Of a DNA stretch of 64,000 nt, positions 1 to 8,656 are shown in pieces. The number at the start of each line of letters is the position of its first letter. Position 1 is the first letter of the stretch. The DNA lies in contig NZ_JAJQQS010000005.1 of NCBI RefSeq assembly GCF_021228125.1, positions 310,001-374,000 on the forward strand. Direction: 5' to 3'. A program made the position numbers and the translations under genes. The DNA is from Streptomyces albireticuli (GTDB taxonomy: Bacteria; Actinomycetota; Actinomycetes; Streptomycetales; Streptomycetaceae). The notes beneath the pieces are model-generated. The model searched no databases, had not been told where the DNA came from, and saw only the letters and a list, made by a program, of their open reading frames with translations.

Positions 1-2
1 GC

Positions 3-902
3 CTGTGGGCCTCGCTGCTCGGCCAGGAGGCCGCGCAGATCGGCTCCGGCCGGGCGACCCGCGCCGACGACTACGTCTTCCCGACCTACCGCGAGCACGG
101 CGTGGCCTGGTGCCGCGGGGTCGACCCCACCAACCTGCTGGGCATGTTCCGCGGCGTCAACCACGGTGGCTGGGACCCGAACGAGAACAACTTCCACCTC
201 TACACGATCGTCATCGGCTCGCAGGCGCTGCACGCCACCGGCTACGCCATGGGCGTGGCCAAGGACGGCGCCGACTCCGCCGTGATCGCCTACTTCGGCG
301 ACGGCGCGTCCAGCCAGGGCGACGTGGCGGAGGCGTTCACGTTCTCGGCGGTCTACAACGCCCCGGTCGTGTTCTTCTGCCAGAACAACCAGTGGGCGAT
401 CTCCGAGCCCACCGAGCGCCAGACCCGTGTGCCGCTCTACCAGCGCGCGCAGGGCTACGGCTTCCCGGGCGTCCGCGTCGACGGCAACGACGTCCTCGCC
501 GTGCTGGCCGTCACCAAGGCCGCCCTGGAGCGCGCCCGCACCGGCCAGGGCCCCATGCTCATCGAGGCGTTCACGTACCGCATGGGCGCCCACACCACCT
601 CCGACGACCCGACGAAGTACCGCCGGGACGAGGAGCGCGAGCTGTGGGAGGCCAAGGACCCGATCCTGCGGCTGCGCACCTACCTGGACCGCGAGGGCCT
701 CGCCGACGAGGCGTTCTTCGCCGCCCTGGAGACCGAGGCCGACGCGCTCGCCAAGCGGGTGCGCGACGCCGTCCGGACCATGCCGGACCCCGACAACATG
801 GTGATCTTCGAGAACATCTACGCCGACGGCCACGCCCTCGTGGACGAAGAGCGCGCCCAGTTCGCCGCGTACCAGGCGTCCTTCGCAGAGGAGAGCAACT
901 GA
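3..902 (+). CDS. bkdA: Branched-chain 2-oxo acid dehydrogenase E1 alpha subunit (5' end outside window)
   Basis: This is the thiamine-diphosphate subunit of the E1 decarboxylase, which acts on keto acids from Val, Leu and Ile and so feeds branched fatty-acid and polyketide starters. 299 residues are visible; the family is about 380, so roughly 80 N-terminal residues lie upstream. The ThDP motif runs from GDG (visible residues 99-101) to NN (128-129). The loop AHTTSDDPTKYR near nt 590-622 resembles the regulatory loop of branched-chain rather than pyruvate E1. The stop is one base from the ATG of the E1 beta gene, so the two are co-translated. Substrate class is inferred from the loop and the operon; a pyruvate dehydrogenase cannot be fully excluded. 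In other Streptomyces this operon type is also called bkdFGH. Confidence 0.9.
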   Translation: MWASLLGQEAAQIGSGRATRADDYVFPTYREHGVAWCRGVDPTNLLGMFRGVNHGGWDPNENNFHLYTIVIGSQALHATGYAMGVAKDGADSAVIAYFGDGASSQGDVAEAFTFSAVYNAPVVFFCQNNQWAISEPTERQTRVPLYQRAQGYGFPGVRVDGNDVLAVLAVTKAALERARTGQGPMLIEAFTYRMGAHTTSDDPTKYRRDEERELWEAKDPILRLRTYLDREGLADEAFFAALETEADALAKRVRDAVRTMPDPDNMVIFENIYADGHALVDEERAQFAAYQASFAEESN

Positions 903-903
903 G

Positions 904-1884
904 ATGGCTGCCGAGAAGCTCTCCGTCGTCAAGGCGATCAACGCCTCGCTGCGGACCGCCCTGGAGAACGACCCCAAGGTCCTGGTGATGGGGGAGGACG
1001 TCGGCAAGCTCGGCGGCGTCTTCCGTGTCACCGACGGCCTGCAGAAGGACTTCGGCGAGGACCGGGTGATCGACACCCCGCTCGCCGAGTCCGGCATCGT
1101 CGGCACGGCGATCGGGCTGGCCCTGCGCGGCTACCGCCCGGTGGTGGAGATCCAGTTCGACGGTTTCGTCTTCCCCGCGTACGACCAGATCGTCACCCAG
1201 CTGGCCAAGATGCACGCCCGCGCGCTGGGCAAGATCAAGCTGCCGGTCGTCATCCGCATCCCCTACGGCGGTGCCATCGGTGCCGTCGAGCACCACAGCG
1301 AGTCGCCCGAGGCGCTGTTCGCGCACGTCGCGGGCCTGAAGGTGGTCTCACCGTCGAACGCCTCGGACGCCTACTGGATGCTCCAGCAGGCGATCCAGAG
1401 CGACGACCCGGTGATCTACTTCGAGCCGAAGCGCCGCTACCACGACAAGTCCGAGCTCGACCGCTCGGCGATCCCCGCGCCCCTGCACGCCGCCCGCACG
1501 GTGCGCCAGGGCACGGACCTCACCCTCGTCGCCTACGGGCCGATGGTGAAGACCTGTCTGGAGGCCGCGGCGGCGGCCGAGGAGGAGGGCAAGTCCCTGG
1601 AGGTCCTGGACCTCCGCTCGATGTCGCCCGTCGACTTCGACGCGATCCAGGCGTCCGTGGAGCGCACCGGCCGGCTGGTCGTCGTCCACGAGGCCCCGGT
1701 GTTCCTGGGCACGGGCGCGGAGATCGCCGCCCGGATCACCGAGCGCTGCTTCTACCACCTGGAGGCCCCGGTGCTGCGGGTCGGTGGCTATCACGCGCCC
1801 TACCCGCCGTCCCGGCTGGAGGACGAGTACCTCCCGGGCCTGGACCGGGTGCTCGACGCCGTCGACCGCGCGCTGGCGTACTAG
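904..1884 (+). CDS. bkdB: Branched-chain 2-oxo acid dehydrogenase E1 beta subunit
   Basis: This 326-residue transketolase-fold subunit pairs with E1 alpha to form the alpha2beta2 decarboxylase. Family signatures are visible: MGEDVG near residue 29, LAESGIVG near 60 (its Glu contacts the ThDP aminopyrimidine in this family) and HHSESPEALF near 125. The length is normal for the family. The ATG follows the upstream TGA by one base, and GAGGAGAGC upstream supplies the ribosome site. It sits centrally in the E1alpha-E1beta-E2 operon. Confidence 0.93.
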   Translation: MAAEKLSVVKAINASLRTALENDPKVLVMGEDVGKLGGVFRVTDGLQKDFGEDRVIDTPLAESGIVGTAIGLALRGYRPVVEIQFDGFVFPAYDQIVTQLAKMHARALGKIKLPVVIRIPYGGAIGAVEHHSESPEALFAHVAGLKVVSPSNASDAYWMLQQAIQSDDPVIYFEPKRRYHDKSELDRSAIPAPLHAARTVRQGTDLTLVAYGPMVKTCLEAAAAAEEEGKSLEVLDLRSMSPVDFDAIQASVERTGRLVVVHEAPVFLGTGAEIAARITERCFYHLEAPVLRVGGYHAPYPPSRLEDEYLPGLDRVLDAVDRALAY

Positions 1885-1906
1885 GGGTACGAGGAGAGTC
1901 GTGACA

Positions 1907-3436
1907 ATGACTGCAAGCACCGCCAACGACCAGCGCTTCCGCGAGTTCAAGATGCCCGACGTGGGCGAGGGGCTCACCGAGGCCGAGATCCTCAAGTGGT
2001 ACGTGGCCGTCGGGGACACCGTCGCCGACGGGCAGGTGGTCTGCGAGGTCGAGACCGCCAAGGCGGCCGTGGAGCTGCCGATCCCGTTCGACGGCGTGGT
2101 GCACGAGCTGCGCTTCGACGAGGGCACGACCGTGGACGTGGGCACGGCGATCATCTCCGTGGACACGAACCCGGGCGCGGGGCCGGCCGGTGCCGCCCCG
2201 GAGGCGGCCCCCGCCGCCGCGCGGGCGGCCGCCACGGCCGCCGAGCCCGAGCCGGAGACCGGCGGCCGCCAGGCCGTGCTGGTGGGCTACGGCGCCGCCC
2301 CGTCGTCGACCAAGCGCCGCGCGCGCAAGCCGCAGCCGGGGGCCGCGTCCTCGGTGGCGGCGGCCGTGCAGGCCGAGCTGAACGGGCACACGGCACCGGT
2401 CGCACCAGTGGCACCGGTCGCGCCGGCTGCTCCCATCACTCCCGTCACTCCCGTCGCGCCGGAGCCGGCGCTCGGCGGTCTCGCCCTGGCCTCGGCCTCC
2501 GGCGGCCGGCCGCTGGCCAAGCCGCCGGTCCGCAAGCTCGCCAAGGACCTGGGCGTGGACCTCGCCACGGTCACGCCGACGGGCGCGGACGGTGTGGTGA
2601 CCCGTGAGGACGTCCACGCGGCCCTGGCGGCCGCTTCCGCGCCGACGGCCGCTTCCCCGGCGCCCCTCGCCTCCGGTGCCGTGGCGGAGGCGGCGCCGGG
2701 CGCGGAGGCCGCGTCCGGGGCGGGTGCCCTCGTCTCGCGGGAGACCCGGATCCCCGTCAAGGGCGTCCGCAAGGCCACCGCGCAGGCGATGGTCGCCAGT
2801 GCCTTCACGGCGCCGCACGTCACGGAGTTCGTCACCGTCGACGTCACCCGCACGATGAAGCTCGTCCAGAAGCTCAAGACCGACCCGGACATGGCCGGGC
2901 TCCGGGTGAACCCGCTGCTGCTGGTCGCGAAGGCCCTGCTCGTCGCGATCAAGCGGAACCCGGACGTCAACGCCGCCTGGGACGAGGAGAACCAGGAGAT
3001 CGTCCGCAAGGACTACGTGAACCTGGGCATCGCCGCGGCGACGCCGCGCGGTCTGATCGTGCCCAACATCAAGGAAGCGCAGGCCAAGACGCTCCCGGAG
3101 CTGTCGCGGGCGCTGGGCGACCTGGTCGCGACGGCCCGCGAGGGCAGGACGTCCCCCGCGGACATGTCGGGCGGCACAGTCACCATCACCAACGTCGGTG
3201 TGTTCGGCATCGACACCGGTACGCCGATCCTCAACCCCGGTGAGTCCGCGATCCTGGCCTTCGGGGCGGTCAAGCTCCAGCCGTGGGTCCACAAGGGCAA
3301 GGTCAAGCCGCGGCAGGTGACCACGCTGGCGCTGTCGTTCGACCACCGCCTGGTCGACGGCGAGCTGGGCTCGAAGGTGCTGGCCGATGTGGCGGCGGTG
3401 CTGGAGAACCCGCAGCGGCTGATCACCTGGGGCTGA
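1907..3436 (+). CDS. bkdC: Dihydrolipoamide acyltransferase E2 of branched-chain 2-oxo acid dehydrogenase
   Basis: The E2 core carries acyl groups on a lipoyl arm and transfers them to CoA. Domains in order (509 aa from ATG 1907): one lipoyl domain about 11-85 with lipoylated Lys52 in ETAKAAVE; a long Ala/Pro linker with Val-Ala-Pro repeats near 165-185; a peripheral-subunit-binding domain about 203-241; and a catalytic domain from about 270 ending with SFDHRLVDGE (His480, Asp484). Two in-frame starts exist, GTG 1901 and ATG 1907. The AGGAG at 1892-1896 is 4 nt from the GTG and 10 nt from the ATG, so the ATG is preferred. A single lipoyl domain is usual for branched-chain E2. No E3 gene is adjacent in the window. 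Confidence 0.93.
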   Translation: MTASTANDQRFREFKMPDVGEGLTEAEILKWYVAVGDTVADGQVVCEVETAKAAVELPIPFDGVVHELRFDEGTTVDVGTAIISVDTNPGAGPAGAAPEAAPAAARAAATAAEPEPETGGRQAVLVGYGAAPSSTKRRARKPQPGAASSVAAAVQAELNGHTAPVAPVAPVAPAAPITPVTPVAPEPALGGLALASASGGRPLAKPPVRKLAKDLGVDLATVTPTGADGVVTREDVHAALAAASAPTAASPAPLASGAVAEAAPGAEAASGAGALVSRETRIPVKGVRKATAQAMVASAFTAPHVTEFVTVDVTRTMKLVQKLKTDPDMAGLRVNPLLLVAKALLVAIKRNPDVNAAWDEENQEIVRKDYVNLGIAAATPRGLIVPNIKEAQAKTLPELSRALGDLVATAREGRTSPADMSGGTVTITNVGVFGIDTGTPILNPGESAILAFGAVKLQPWVHKGKVKPRQVTTLALSFDHRLVDGELGSKVLADVAAVLENPQRLITWG

Positions 3437-3470
3437 CCGGGGTCGATCACCCGGACCGACGGGAGAAACA

Positions 3471-3502
3471 CATTTACTGACCGGCCGACCGGTCAGTAAA
3501 TG
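3471..3502. promoter_or_regulatory. Perfect 14-bp inverted repeat, TetR-type operator candidate
   Basis: CATTTACTGACCGG (3471-3484) and its exact reverse complement (3489-3502) are separated by CCGA. The form TTACTGACC...GGTCAGTAA is typical of TetR-family operators. It lies 35 bp after the E2 stop and before the terminator. No T-run follows, so it does not look like a terminator itself. The half-site CCGGTCAGTAA recurs with one mismatch upstream of the acyl-CoA dehydrogenase gene (15015-15027). No TetR gene is adjacent. Confidence 0.6.
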
Positions 3503-3551
3503 CCCCCGGTTCCTTTGCGCGGCCCGCCGGGAAGTTGAAAAAGAAAAGACA

Positions 3552-3615
3552 AAGGGCCCGGACGCGTCCCTCCTCACCCCCCTCCAGTGAGGAGAGAGCC
3601 TGCGTCCGGGCCCTT
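3552..3615 (+). terminator. Long stem-loop terminator after the bkd operon
   Basis: The arms AAGGGCCCGGACGC (3552-3565) and GCGTCCGGGCCCTT (3602-3615) are perfectly complementary over 14 bp. The 36-nt loop holds a smaller CCTCAC/GTGAGG hairpin. A T-poor tail is normal for Streptomyces terminators. Confidence 0.7.
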
Positions 3616-3709
3616 CGTCCTGAAACGGAGCGGCCTCGGGATTCCGCCCCTGGCAGGAGGTGGAATGGCCCGTGCTGCGCAATTTACTTAAGATTGACCA
3701 ACACTTGCA

Positions 3710-4555
3710 GTGTCGGAATGGGAGGTCGCGTTGGACGGCGACGGCCGCGTGGACGGCGAATCCATAAGCCGCCTCCTGCGGGCGTGGCGGGCCCGCGTCG
3801 ACGCCCGTACCGTGCCCGAGCTGCGCGGCACCGTTCCCCGTCCCGGCAGGCGCCTTTCCCAGGCCCAGGTGGCGCGGCTGACCGGGGTCAGCGAGGGCTG
3901 GTACCGCACCCTGGAGGCGGGTCGCCGCCAGGACTTCTCCGAGAGCTTTCTGCTCCGCGTGGCCCAGGCGCTCCGGCTGAGCGAGGCGGAAACACTCACC
4001 CTCTTCCTCGCGGTCTGCGGCCGCCGCCCGCCCGGTGAACTCTCCCGGGAGCACAAGGACTTGCCGCACGGTGTAAAGGCCCTGCTGGAGCAGCAGGTCT
4101 CCTATCCCGCTTATCTCTCCGACGTGGCGTGGAATGTCGTCGCCGCCAATTCCCTGATGGGTGAATGGTTTCCCTGGGTCCTTCGCCCGGGCGCCAATCT
4201 CATGCGCTGGGCGCTCCTCGACCCCGAGGCCCGCGAGCAGATGCTCGACTGGGAGGACAACTGCGCCCGCGCCTACCTCGCCATGCTCCGCGTGGCCGCC
4301 AACGGCGACCCCGGCGACACCGAACTGCGCACCCTCGTCCGCGACATCCTTGACGCCGACGCGGACTGCCGACGCATCTGGGCCGAGGAGCACGACGTCG
4401 TCGAACACCGCGACGGCCACGTCTTCCGGCTGCGCCTGCCGTACCACGGCAACGTCGAGACCCGGGTGACGACGCACGTCCTGCTGCCCATACAGCGCCC
4501 CGACCTGCGGTTCGTCTTCATCACACCCCTGGAGGGGTGGTCCGGCCCGCGCTGA
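3710..4555 (+). CDS. XRE-family regulator with MmyB-like ligand-binding domain
   Basis: An N-terminal helix-turn-helix lies at about residues 45-95 (LSQAQVARLTGVSEGWYRTLE...). A C-terminal MmyB/MLTR-type ligand-binding domain follows (about 110-275), with the family features VAANSLM, ARAYLAMLR, FRLRLPYHG and ITPLEG. Such proteins are cytoplasmic one-component regulators, commonly of redox genes; target and ligand are unknown here. The annotated start is GTG 3710. TTG 3731 in frame has a strong GGGAGG at 3720-3725, 5 nt upstream, and may be the true start (274 aa). The gene stands alone between the bkd terminator and the GntR gene. Confidence 0.82.
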   Translation: MSEWEVALDGDGRVDGESISRLLRAWRARVDARTVPELRGTVPRPGRRLSQAQVARLTGVSEGWYRTLEAGRRQDFSESFLLRVAQALRLSEAETLTLFLAVCGRRPPGELSREHKDLPHGVKALLEQQVSYPAYLSDVAWNVVAANSLMGEWFPWVLRPGANLMRWALLDPEAREQMLDWEDNCARAYLAMLRVAANGDPGDTELRTLVRDILDADADCRRIWAEEHDVVEHRDGHVFRLRLPYHGNVETRVTTHVLLPIQRPDLRFVFITPLEGWSGPR

Positions 4556-4684
4556 CGTCCCGGCGCCCGTTCCTCCACCGTCCGCACGTCCGCCCGTACC
4601 TCTGCCGCCCTCGCGCCGTCCGCACGCCCGCCCGTACCCGACCGCACCCCGCGGTCCCGGATGGTGGACACCCTCTCCTCACGC

Positions 4685-4700
4685 ATACGTGTTGTATCTA
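4685..4700 (+). promoter_or_regulatory. Leaderless promoter and possible GntR operator
   Basis: The small palindrome ATAC-GTGTT-GTAT (4685-4697) overlaps a -10-like TATCTA (4695-4700), 10 nt before ATG 4711. This fits autoregulated leaderless transcription of the GntR gene. It is inferred from position and symmetry only. Confidence 0.4.
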
Positions 4701-4710
4701 AGCTGTGCGC

Positions 4711-5385
4711 ATGTCATCCGCTCCCCCCGCCGCGCCCGGTCTCCAGACCAAACAGCCCCCCGCCGCCGAACGCGTCTACACGCATGTCAAGGAAGCCGTA
4801 CTCCAGCGTCATTACGAGGGCGGCACGCTGCTCACCGAAGGAGATCTGGCCGAGGCGGTCGGGGTGTCCCGGACACCGGTGCGGGAGGCGCTCCTGAAGC
4901 TGGAGGCGGAGGGGCTGCTCAAGCTCTACCCGAAGAAGGGCGCGCTCGTCCTCGCCGTGTCCGCGCAGGAGATCGCCGATGTGGTCGAGACCCGGCTGCT
5001 GGTGGAGAAGTACGCCGCCACCAAGGCCGTCCCCGCCTCCGAGCGGCTCCTCACGCGCCTGGCGGAGCTCCTCGACGACATGCGCCGGCAGGCCGCCGCC
5101 GGTGACCTCGCCGCCGTGTCCGTCAGCGACCGGGCCTTCCACGCCGAGATCGTCAGCAGCATCGGCAACCAGATCCTCTCCCGCCTCTACGACCAGCTCC
5201 GCGACCGGCAGCTGCGGATGGGCGTGGCCGTCATGCACGCCCACCCCGACCGCATCGCCAAGAACCACGCCGAGCACGCCGGCATCCTGGAGGCCCTGCG
5301 CTCCGGGGACGCCGACGCGGCCGTCGAGATCATCGACCAGCACATCGGCTGGGTGCGCAACCTCGCGCAGGGCGACATCCGATGA
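4711..5385 (+). CDS. GntR-family (FadR/FCD type) transcriptional regulator
   Basis: The winged HTH occupies about residues 15-75 (LTEGDLAEAVGVSRTPVREAL). It is followed by an all-helical FCD ligand domain with candidate metal-binding residues in DRAFHAEIV and in the later His-rich stretch (KNHAEHAGIL). ATG 4711 is preferred to GTG 4705 (224 aa) because a -10 element lies directly upstream, consistent with leaderless mRNA. The last codons overlap the MFS start (ATGA), so regulator and transporter are translationally coupled. By FCD-family precedent it should sense a small carboxylate or metabolite handled by the transporter. Confidence 0.88.
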   Translation: MSSAPPAAPGLQTKQPPAAERVYTHVKEAVLQRHYEGGTLLTEGDLAEAVGVSRTPVREALLKLEAEGLLKLYPKKGALVLAVSAQEIADVVETRLLVEKYAATKAVPASERLLTRLAELLDDMRRQAAAGDLAAVSVSDRAFHAEIVSSIGNQILSRLYDQLRDRQLRMGVAVMHAHPDRIAKNHAEHAGILEALRSGDADAAVEIIDQHIGWVRNLAQGDIR

Positions 5386-6686
5386 GCGCCCACGGAACGG
5401 CCGCGCTCCCCGGCGACCCGCCCGGCGGCCGCCGCGCCATGGCCGTCTGGGGCATCGGCGTCGCCGTCTACCTCGTCGCCATCATCTTCCGCACCAGCCT
5501 CGGCGTCGCGGGCATCGACGCCGCCGAGCGCTTCCAGATCAACGCCTCCGCGCTCTCCACCTTCTCCATACTCCAGCTGCTCGTCTACGCGGGCATGCAG
5601 ATACCCGTCGGCCTGATGATCGACCGGCTGGGCACCCGGAAGGTCCTCGCGCTCGGCACGGTCCTCTTCACCGCCGGACAGCTCGCCTTCGGCCTCTCGC
5701 ACTCCTACGGCACCGCCCTCGCCAGCCGCGCCCTCCTCGGCTGCGGCGACGCGATGACGTTCATCAGCGTCCTGCGGCTCGGCGCCCGCTGGTTCCCCGC
5801 CCGCCGCGGCCCGATGATCGCCCAGGTCGCGGCCCTCTTCGGGATGGCCGGAAACCTCGTCTCCACCGTGTTTCTCACCCGGATCCTCCACAGCGCGGGC
5901 TGGACCCAGACCTTCGTCGGCAGCGCCGCCGCCGGAGCCGTCGTCCTCGTCCTGATGCTCGCCTTCCTCAAGGACCACCCCGAGGGATACGAGCCCGCCC
6001 CGGTCGGCCACTCCGGCCGCGGCTTCGTCCGCCGCCAGATCGCCCGCGCCTGGCGGGAGCCCGGCACCCGGCTCGGCATGTGGGTGCACTTCACCACCCA
6101 GTTCCCCATGCAGGTCTTCATGCTCCTGTGGGGCATGCCGTTCCTCGTCGAGGCGCAGGGCCTCTCCCGGGACACCGCGGGCCTGCTGCTCACCGTCGCC
6201 GTGCTCGCCAACATGGCCATCGGCCTCGTCTACGGGCAGATCATCGGCCGCCACCACGCCGCCCGGATGCCCCTCGCCCTCGGCACCGTCGCCGTCACCG
6301 CGCTGATGTGGGCCGTCGCCGTCTTCTGGCCCGGCGCGCACGCGCCGATGTGGGTGCTGGTCCTCCTCTGCGTCGTGCTCGGCACCTGCGGCCCGGCCTC
6401 GATGATCGGCTTCGACTTCGCCCGCCCCGCGAACCCGCCCGAGCGCCAGGGCACCGCCTCCGGCATCGTCAACATGGGCGGCTTCGTCGCCGGCATCGTC
6501 ACGCTGTTCGCCGTGGGCCTGCTGCTCGACGCCACCGGCGACGACTACCGGATCGCCTTCGCCTCGGTGTTCGTCATGGAGGCCCTGGGGCTGTCGCAGA
6601 TCCTCCGGCTGCGCACCCGCGCGCAACGCCGCGAGGAGGAGCGGATCGTCGCGTCGAGGGTGGAGACCGTGCACGTGCCGGTGTGA
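5382..6686 (+). CDS. MFS transporter
   Basis: This 434-residue major facilitator protein has about 12 hydrophobic segments, beginning MAVWGIGVAVYLVAIIF near residue 20. A typical MFS loop motif sits after TM2 (IDRLGTRKVLALG). Its start ATG overlaps the GntR stop by 4 bases, so the two form one operon. The substrate is unknown; coupling to an FCD regulator suggests an organic acid or similar metabolite. The gene ends just before a 16-bp tandem repeat array, and the next gene is convergent. Confidence 0.87.
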   Translation: MSAHGTAALPGDPPGGRRAMAVWGIGVAVYLVAIIFRTSLGVAGIDAAERFQINASALSTFSILQLLVYAGMQIPVGLMIDRLGTRKVLALGTVLFTAGQLAFGLSHSYGTALASRALLGCGDAMTFISVLRLGARWFPARRGPMIAQVAALFGMAGNLVSTVFLTRILHSAGWTQTFVGSAAAGAVVLVLMLAFLKDHPEGYEPAPVGHSGRGFVRRQIARAWREPGTRLGMWVHFTTQFPMQVFMLLWGMPFLVEAQGLSRDTAGLLLTVAVLANMAIGLVYGQIIGRHHAARMPLALGTVAVTALMWAVAVFWPGAHAPMWVLVLLCVVLGTCGPASMIGFDFARPANPPERQGTASGIVNMGGFVAGIVTLFAVGLLLDATGDDYRIAFASVFVMEALGLSQILRLRTRAQRREEERIVASRVETVHVPV

Positions 6687-6720
6687 CCCGCGGGGGGAAG
6701 GGCCGGGAGGGGCCCGCATC

Positions 6721-6832
6721 AGCACCTCAGGACGTCAGCGCCTCAGGACGTCAGCGCCTCAGGACGTCAGCGCCTCACGACGTCAGAACCTCACGACGTC
6801 AGAACCTCACGACGTCAGCGCCTCACGACGTC
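6721..6832. repeat. Seven-unit 16-bp tandem repeat
   Basis: Seven consecutive 16-bp units have consensus AGCGCCTCAGGACGTC, with variants AGCACC, AGAACC and CACGACGTC. They sit at 6721, 6737, 6753, 6769, 6785, 6801 and 6817. Each carries the palindrome GACGTC. The array fills the gap between two convergent genes, and the last unit encodes the final residues and stop of the reverse-strand gene. Confidence 0.95.
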
Positions 6833-7653
6833 ACCGCGAACTCGCGGAGGATCGCCTCCGCGAGCCCCGGCTCCCCCTCCCGCTTGATCCGGTCCCCGGC
6901 CCGCTCCGGCCGCACCCGCCCGCACGCCAGCCGCGCGTACGTCTCCCAGTCCAGCGCCAGCGTGACCGTCGGCCCCAGCGACACATGGCTGTCGATCCTC
7001 GCCTGCCCCCGCTCGCCGACCCGCACGGTCCGCAGGAACTCCAGCGGGCCGTGCACGTCGAAGACCACCGCCGCACCCGGCGGCGCCCCGGCGTCCCGCG
7101 CCACGACCTTCGGCAGCGCGTCCAGCAGGAAGTCACGGCTGATCACCGCGGCCGGCGAGTCCAGGTTCCCGGGCACGCCCAGCGCGCGCCGCAGGTCCTG
7201 CTCGTGCGTCCATACGTCGAACACCCGGTACCGCAACGTCCGTTCCAGCGTGGTCTCCGTGCTGGTGCCCAGCGGCCAGCGGATCAGCGTCTGCGGGCTG
7301 CGCGTCTCGTTCCGCAGCTGCCGGCCCCGCCTGATGATCATCAGGTCCAGCTCCGACGACATCTCCAGCGCCGTGTGGCAGCGCCGCACGTCGACCTGCA
7401 CCTCCATATAGCGCGTGAACTCGTCGGTCACGTGGTAGAGATCGCGCGGCAGCGAGTGGATCGGCCGAGGCTCGCCCAGCATCTCGCTCTCCACGCCGAT
7501 CACGTGCGAGACCACATCGCGCACCGACCAGCCGGGGCACTCCGTGGCCCGGTTCCAGTCGCCCTCGGCGAGTGGTCTCACCAACTCGAGGATCGCTTCG
7601 GCGGAATGGGTCCAGGCATCGACGGCGGGTTGCAGACTGGGGTGGACGGTCAC
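6823..7653 (-). CDS. Maleylpyruvate isomerase-family (mycothiol-dependent, DinB-fold) protein
   Basis: The N-terminal region fits the mycothiol-dependent maleylpyruvate isomerase family (ATECPGWSVRDVVSHVIGVESEM), with the conserved PGW, DV and His of the DinB-like metal site. The C-terminal part (about 150-276) resembles the sterol-carrier-like domain common in these proteins. Start GTG 7653 has GAGGG 5 nt upstream; a longer reading frame from 7704 lacks a ribosome site. The length is 276 aa. The family uses mycothiol as thiol cofactor in actinobacteria; the actual substrate is unknown. The stop lies inside the tandem repeat. Confidence 0.8.
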   Translation of the reverse strand: MTVHPSLQPAVDAWTHSAEAILELVRPLAEGDWNRATECPGWSVRDVVSHVIGVESEMLGEPRPIHSLPRDLYHVTDEFTRYMEVQVDVRRCHTALEMSSELDLMIIRRGRQLRNETRSPQTLIRWPLGTSTETTLERTLRYRVFDVWTHEQDLRRALGVPGNLDSPAAVISRDFLLDALPKVVARDAGAPPGAAVVFDVHGPLEFLRTVRVGERGQARIDSHVSLGPTVTLALDWETYARLACGRVRPERAGDRIKREGEPGLAEAILREFAVTS

Positions 7654-7819
7654 GGGATCCCTCGGGCGTTGCGTGCGTGCGCGGATGGGCTGCTCGTAGG
7701 TCACTTGTCGCTGCGGGGCATGAGCTGTCGGGGCAGGATCTGTCTGGGTGCTCAGCAGTTAAGTTACGCTGCGCGAGGGCAGCCATGCAGTCGTTTCGGA
7801 CGCTGAAAGTGGGGGTACT

Positions 7820-8602
7820 GTGCGCGTTTCCCTGATCCAGCTGGCGGTCGACCCGGCCGAACCGGCCGACGCGCGCCGCGCCCGCGCCGCCCGTCTCGTC
7901 CGTGAGCAGCGCACGAGCGACCTCGTCGTCCTGCCCGAGCTGTGGCACATCGGCGCCTTCGCCTACGAGTCCTTCACCCGCGACACCGAGACCGTCGCCG
8001 GCCCCACGGCCCGGGCCATGGCCGAGGCCGCGCGCGACGCCGGGGTCTGGCTGCACGCCGGGTCGATCGCCGAGCGCCCGGAGCCCGGCGGCCCGGTCTT
8101 CAACACCTCGCTCGTCCTCTCCCCGGCCGGCGAACTCGTCCGCACCTACCGCAAGATCCACCGCTTCGGCTTCGACCAGGGCGAGGCCGTCCTGATGTCC
8201 GCCGGCACCGAGATCGTCACCGTCCCGCTGCCGGAGACCACGCTGGGCCTGGCCACCTGCTACGACCTCCGCTTCCCCGAGCTCTTCCGCGCCCTCGTCG
8301 ACGCCGGGGCCCAGACCCTCGTCGTCCCGGCCGGCTGGCCCGAGCGCCGCCGCGAGCACTGGACCCTGCTCGCCAGGGCGCGCGCCGTCGAGAACCAGTC
8401 CTACGTCCTCGCGTGCGGCACCGCCGGCACCCACGCGGGCGTGCCGCAGGCCGGGCACAGCCTCGTCGTCGACCCCTGGGGCGCGGTCCTCGCCGAGGCC
8501 GGGCCGGACGAGGAGGTCCTCACCGTGGACCTCGACCCGGCGAAGGTGGCGAAGACCCGCGAGGAGTTCCCGGCCCTGAAGGACCGGGTGCTGGGCCGAT
8601 AG
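7820..8602 (+). CDS. Carbon-nitrogen hydrolase (nitrilase superfamily, Nit2/omega-amidase-like)
   Basis: The complete nitrilase triad is visible: Glu40 (LPELW), Lys112 (YRKIHRFGF) and Cys147 (ATCYDLRFPE). The CYDLRFPE context and 260-aa length fit the Nit/omega-amidase branch, which hydrolyses small amides such as 2-oxoglutaramate or deaminated glutathione; the exact substrate is not fixed by sequence. The GTG 7820 start follows a GTGGGGG ribosome site. It is transcribed divergently from the isomerase-family gene; TACGCT at 7767-7772 could be its -10. Confidence 0.88.
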   Translation: MRVSLIQLAVDPAEPADARRARAARLVREQRTSDLVVLPELWHIGAFAYESFTRDTETVAGPTARAMAEAARDAGVWLHAGSIAERPEPGGPVFNTSLVLSPAGELVRTYRKIHRFGFDQGEAVLMSAGTEIVTVPLPETTLGLATCYDLRFPELFRALVDAGAQTLVVPAGWPERRREHWTLLARARAVENQSYVLACGTAGTHAGVPQAGHSLVVDPWGAVLAEAGPDEEVLTVDLDPAKVAKTREEFPALKDRVLGR

Positions 8603-8656
8603 GTCCACGTCGTGGACACGGGAATGCGTGTGCGGGTACCGGTGTTCCAATGGACC

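Noticed and set aside
1736..4477. Very long open frame on the reverse strand across the bkd genes
   Set aside because: High-GC shadow frame: biased third positions of bkdB, bkdC and the XRE gene remove stops on the opposite strand. The protein is low-complexity Arg/Gly/His with no family features.
6721..6832. CRISPR array
   Set aside because: Units are directly contiguous 16-mers without spacers, and no cas genes are nearby.
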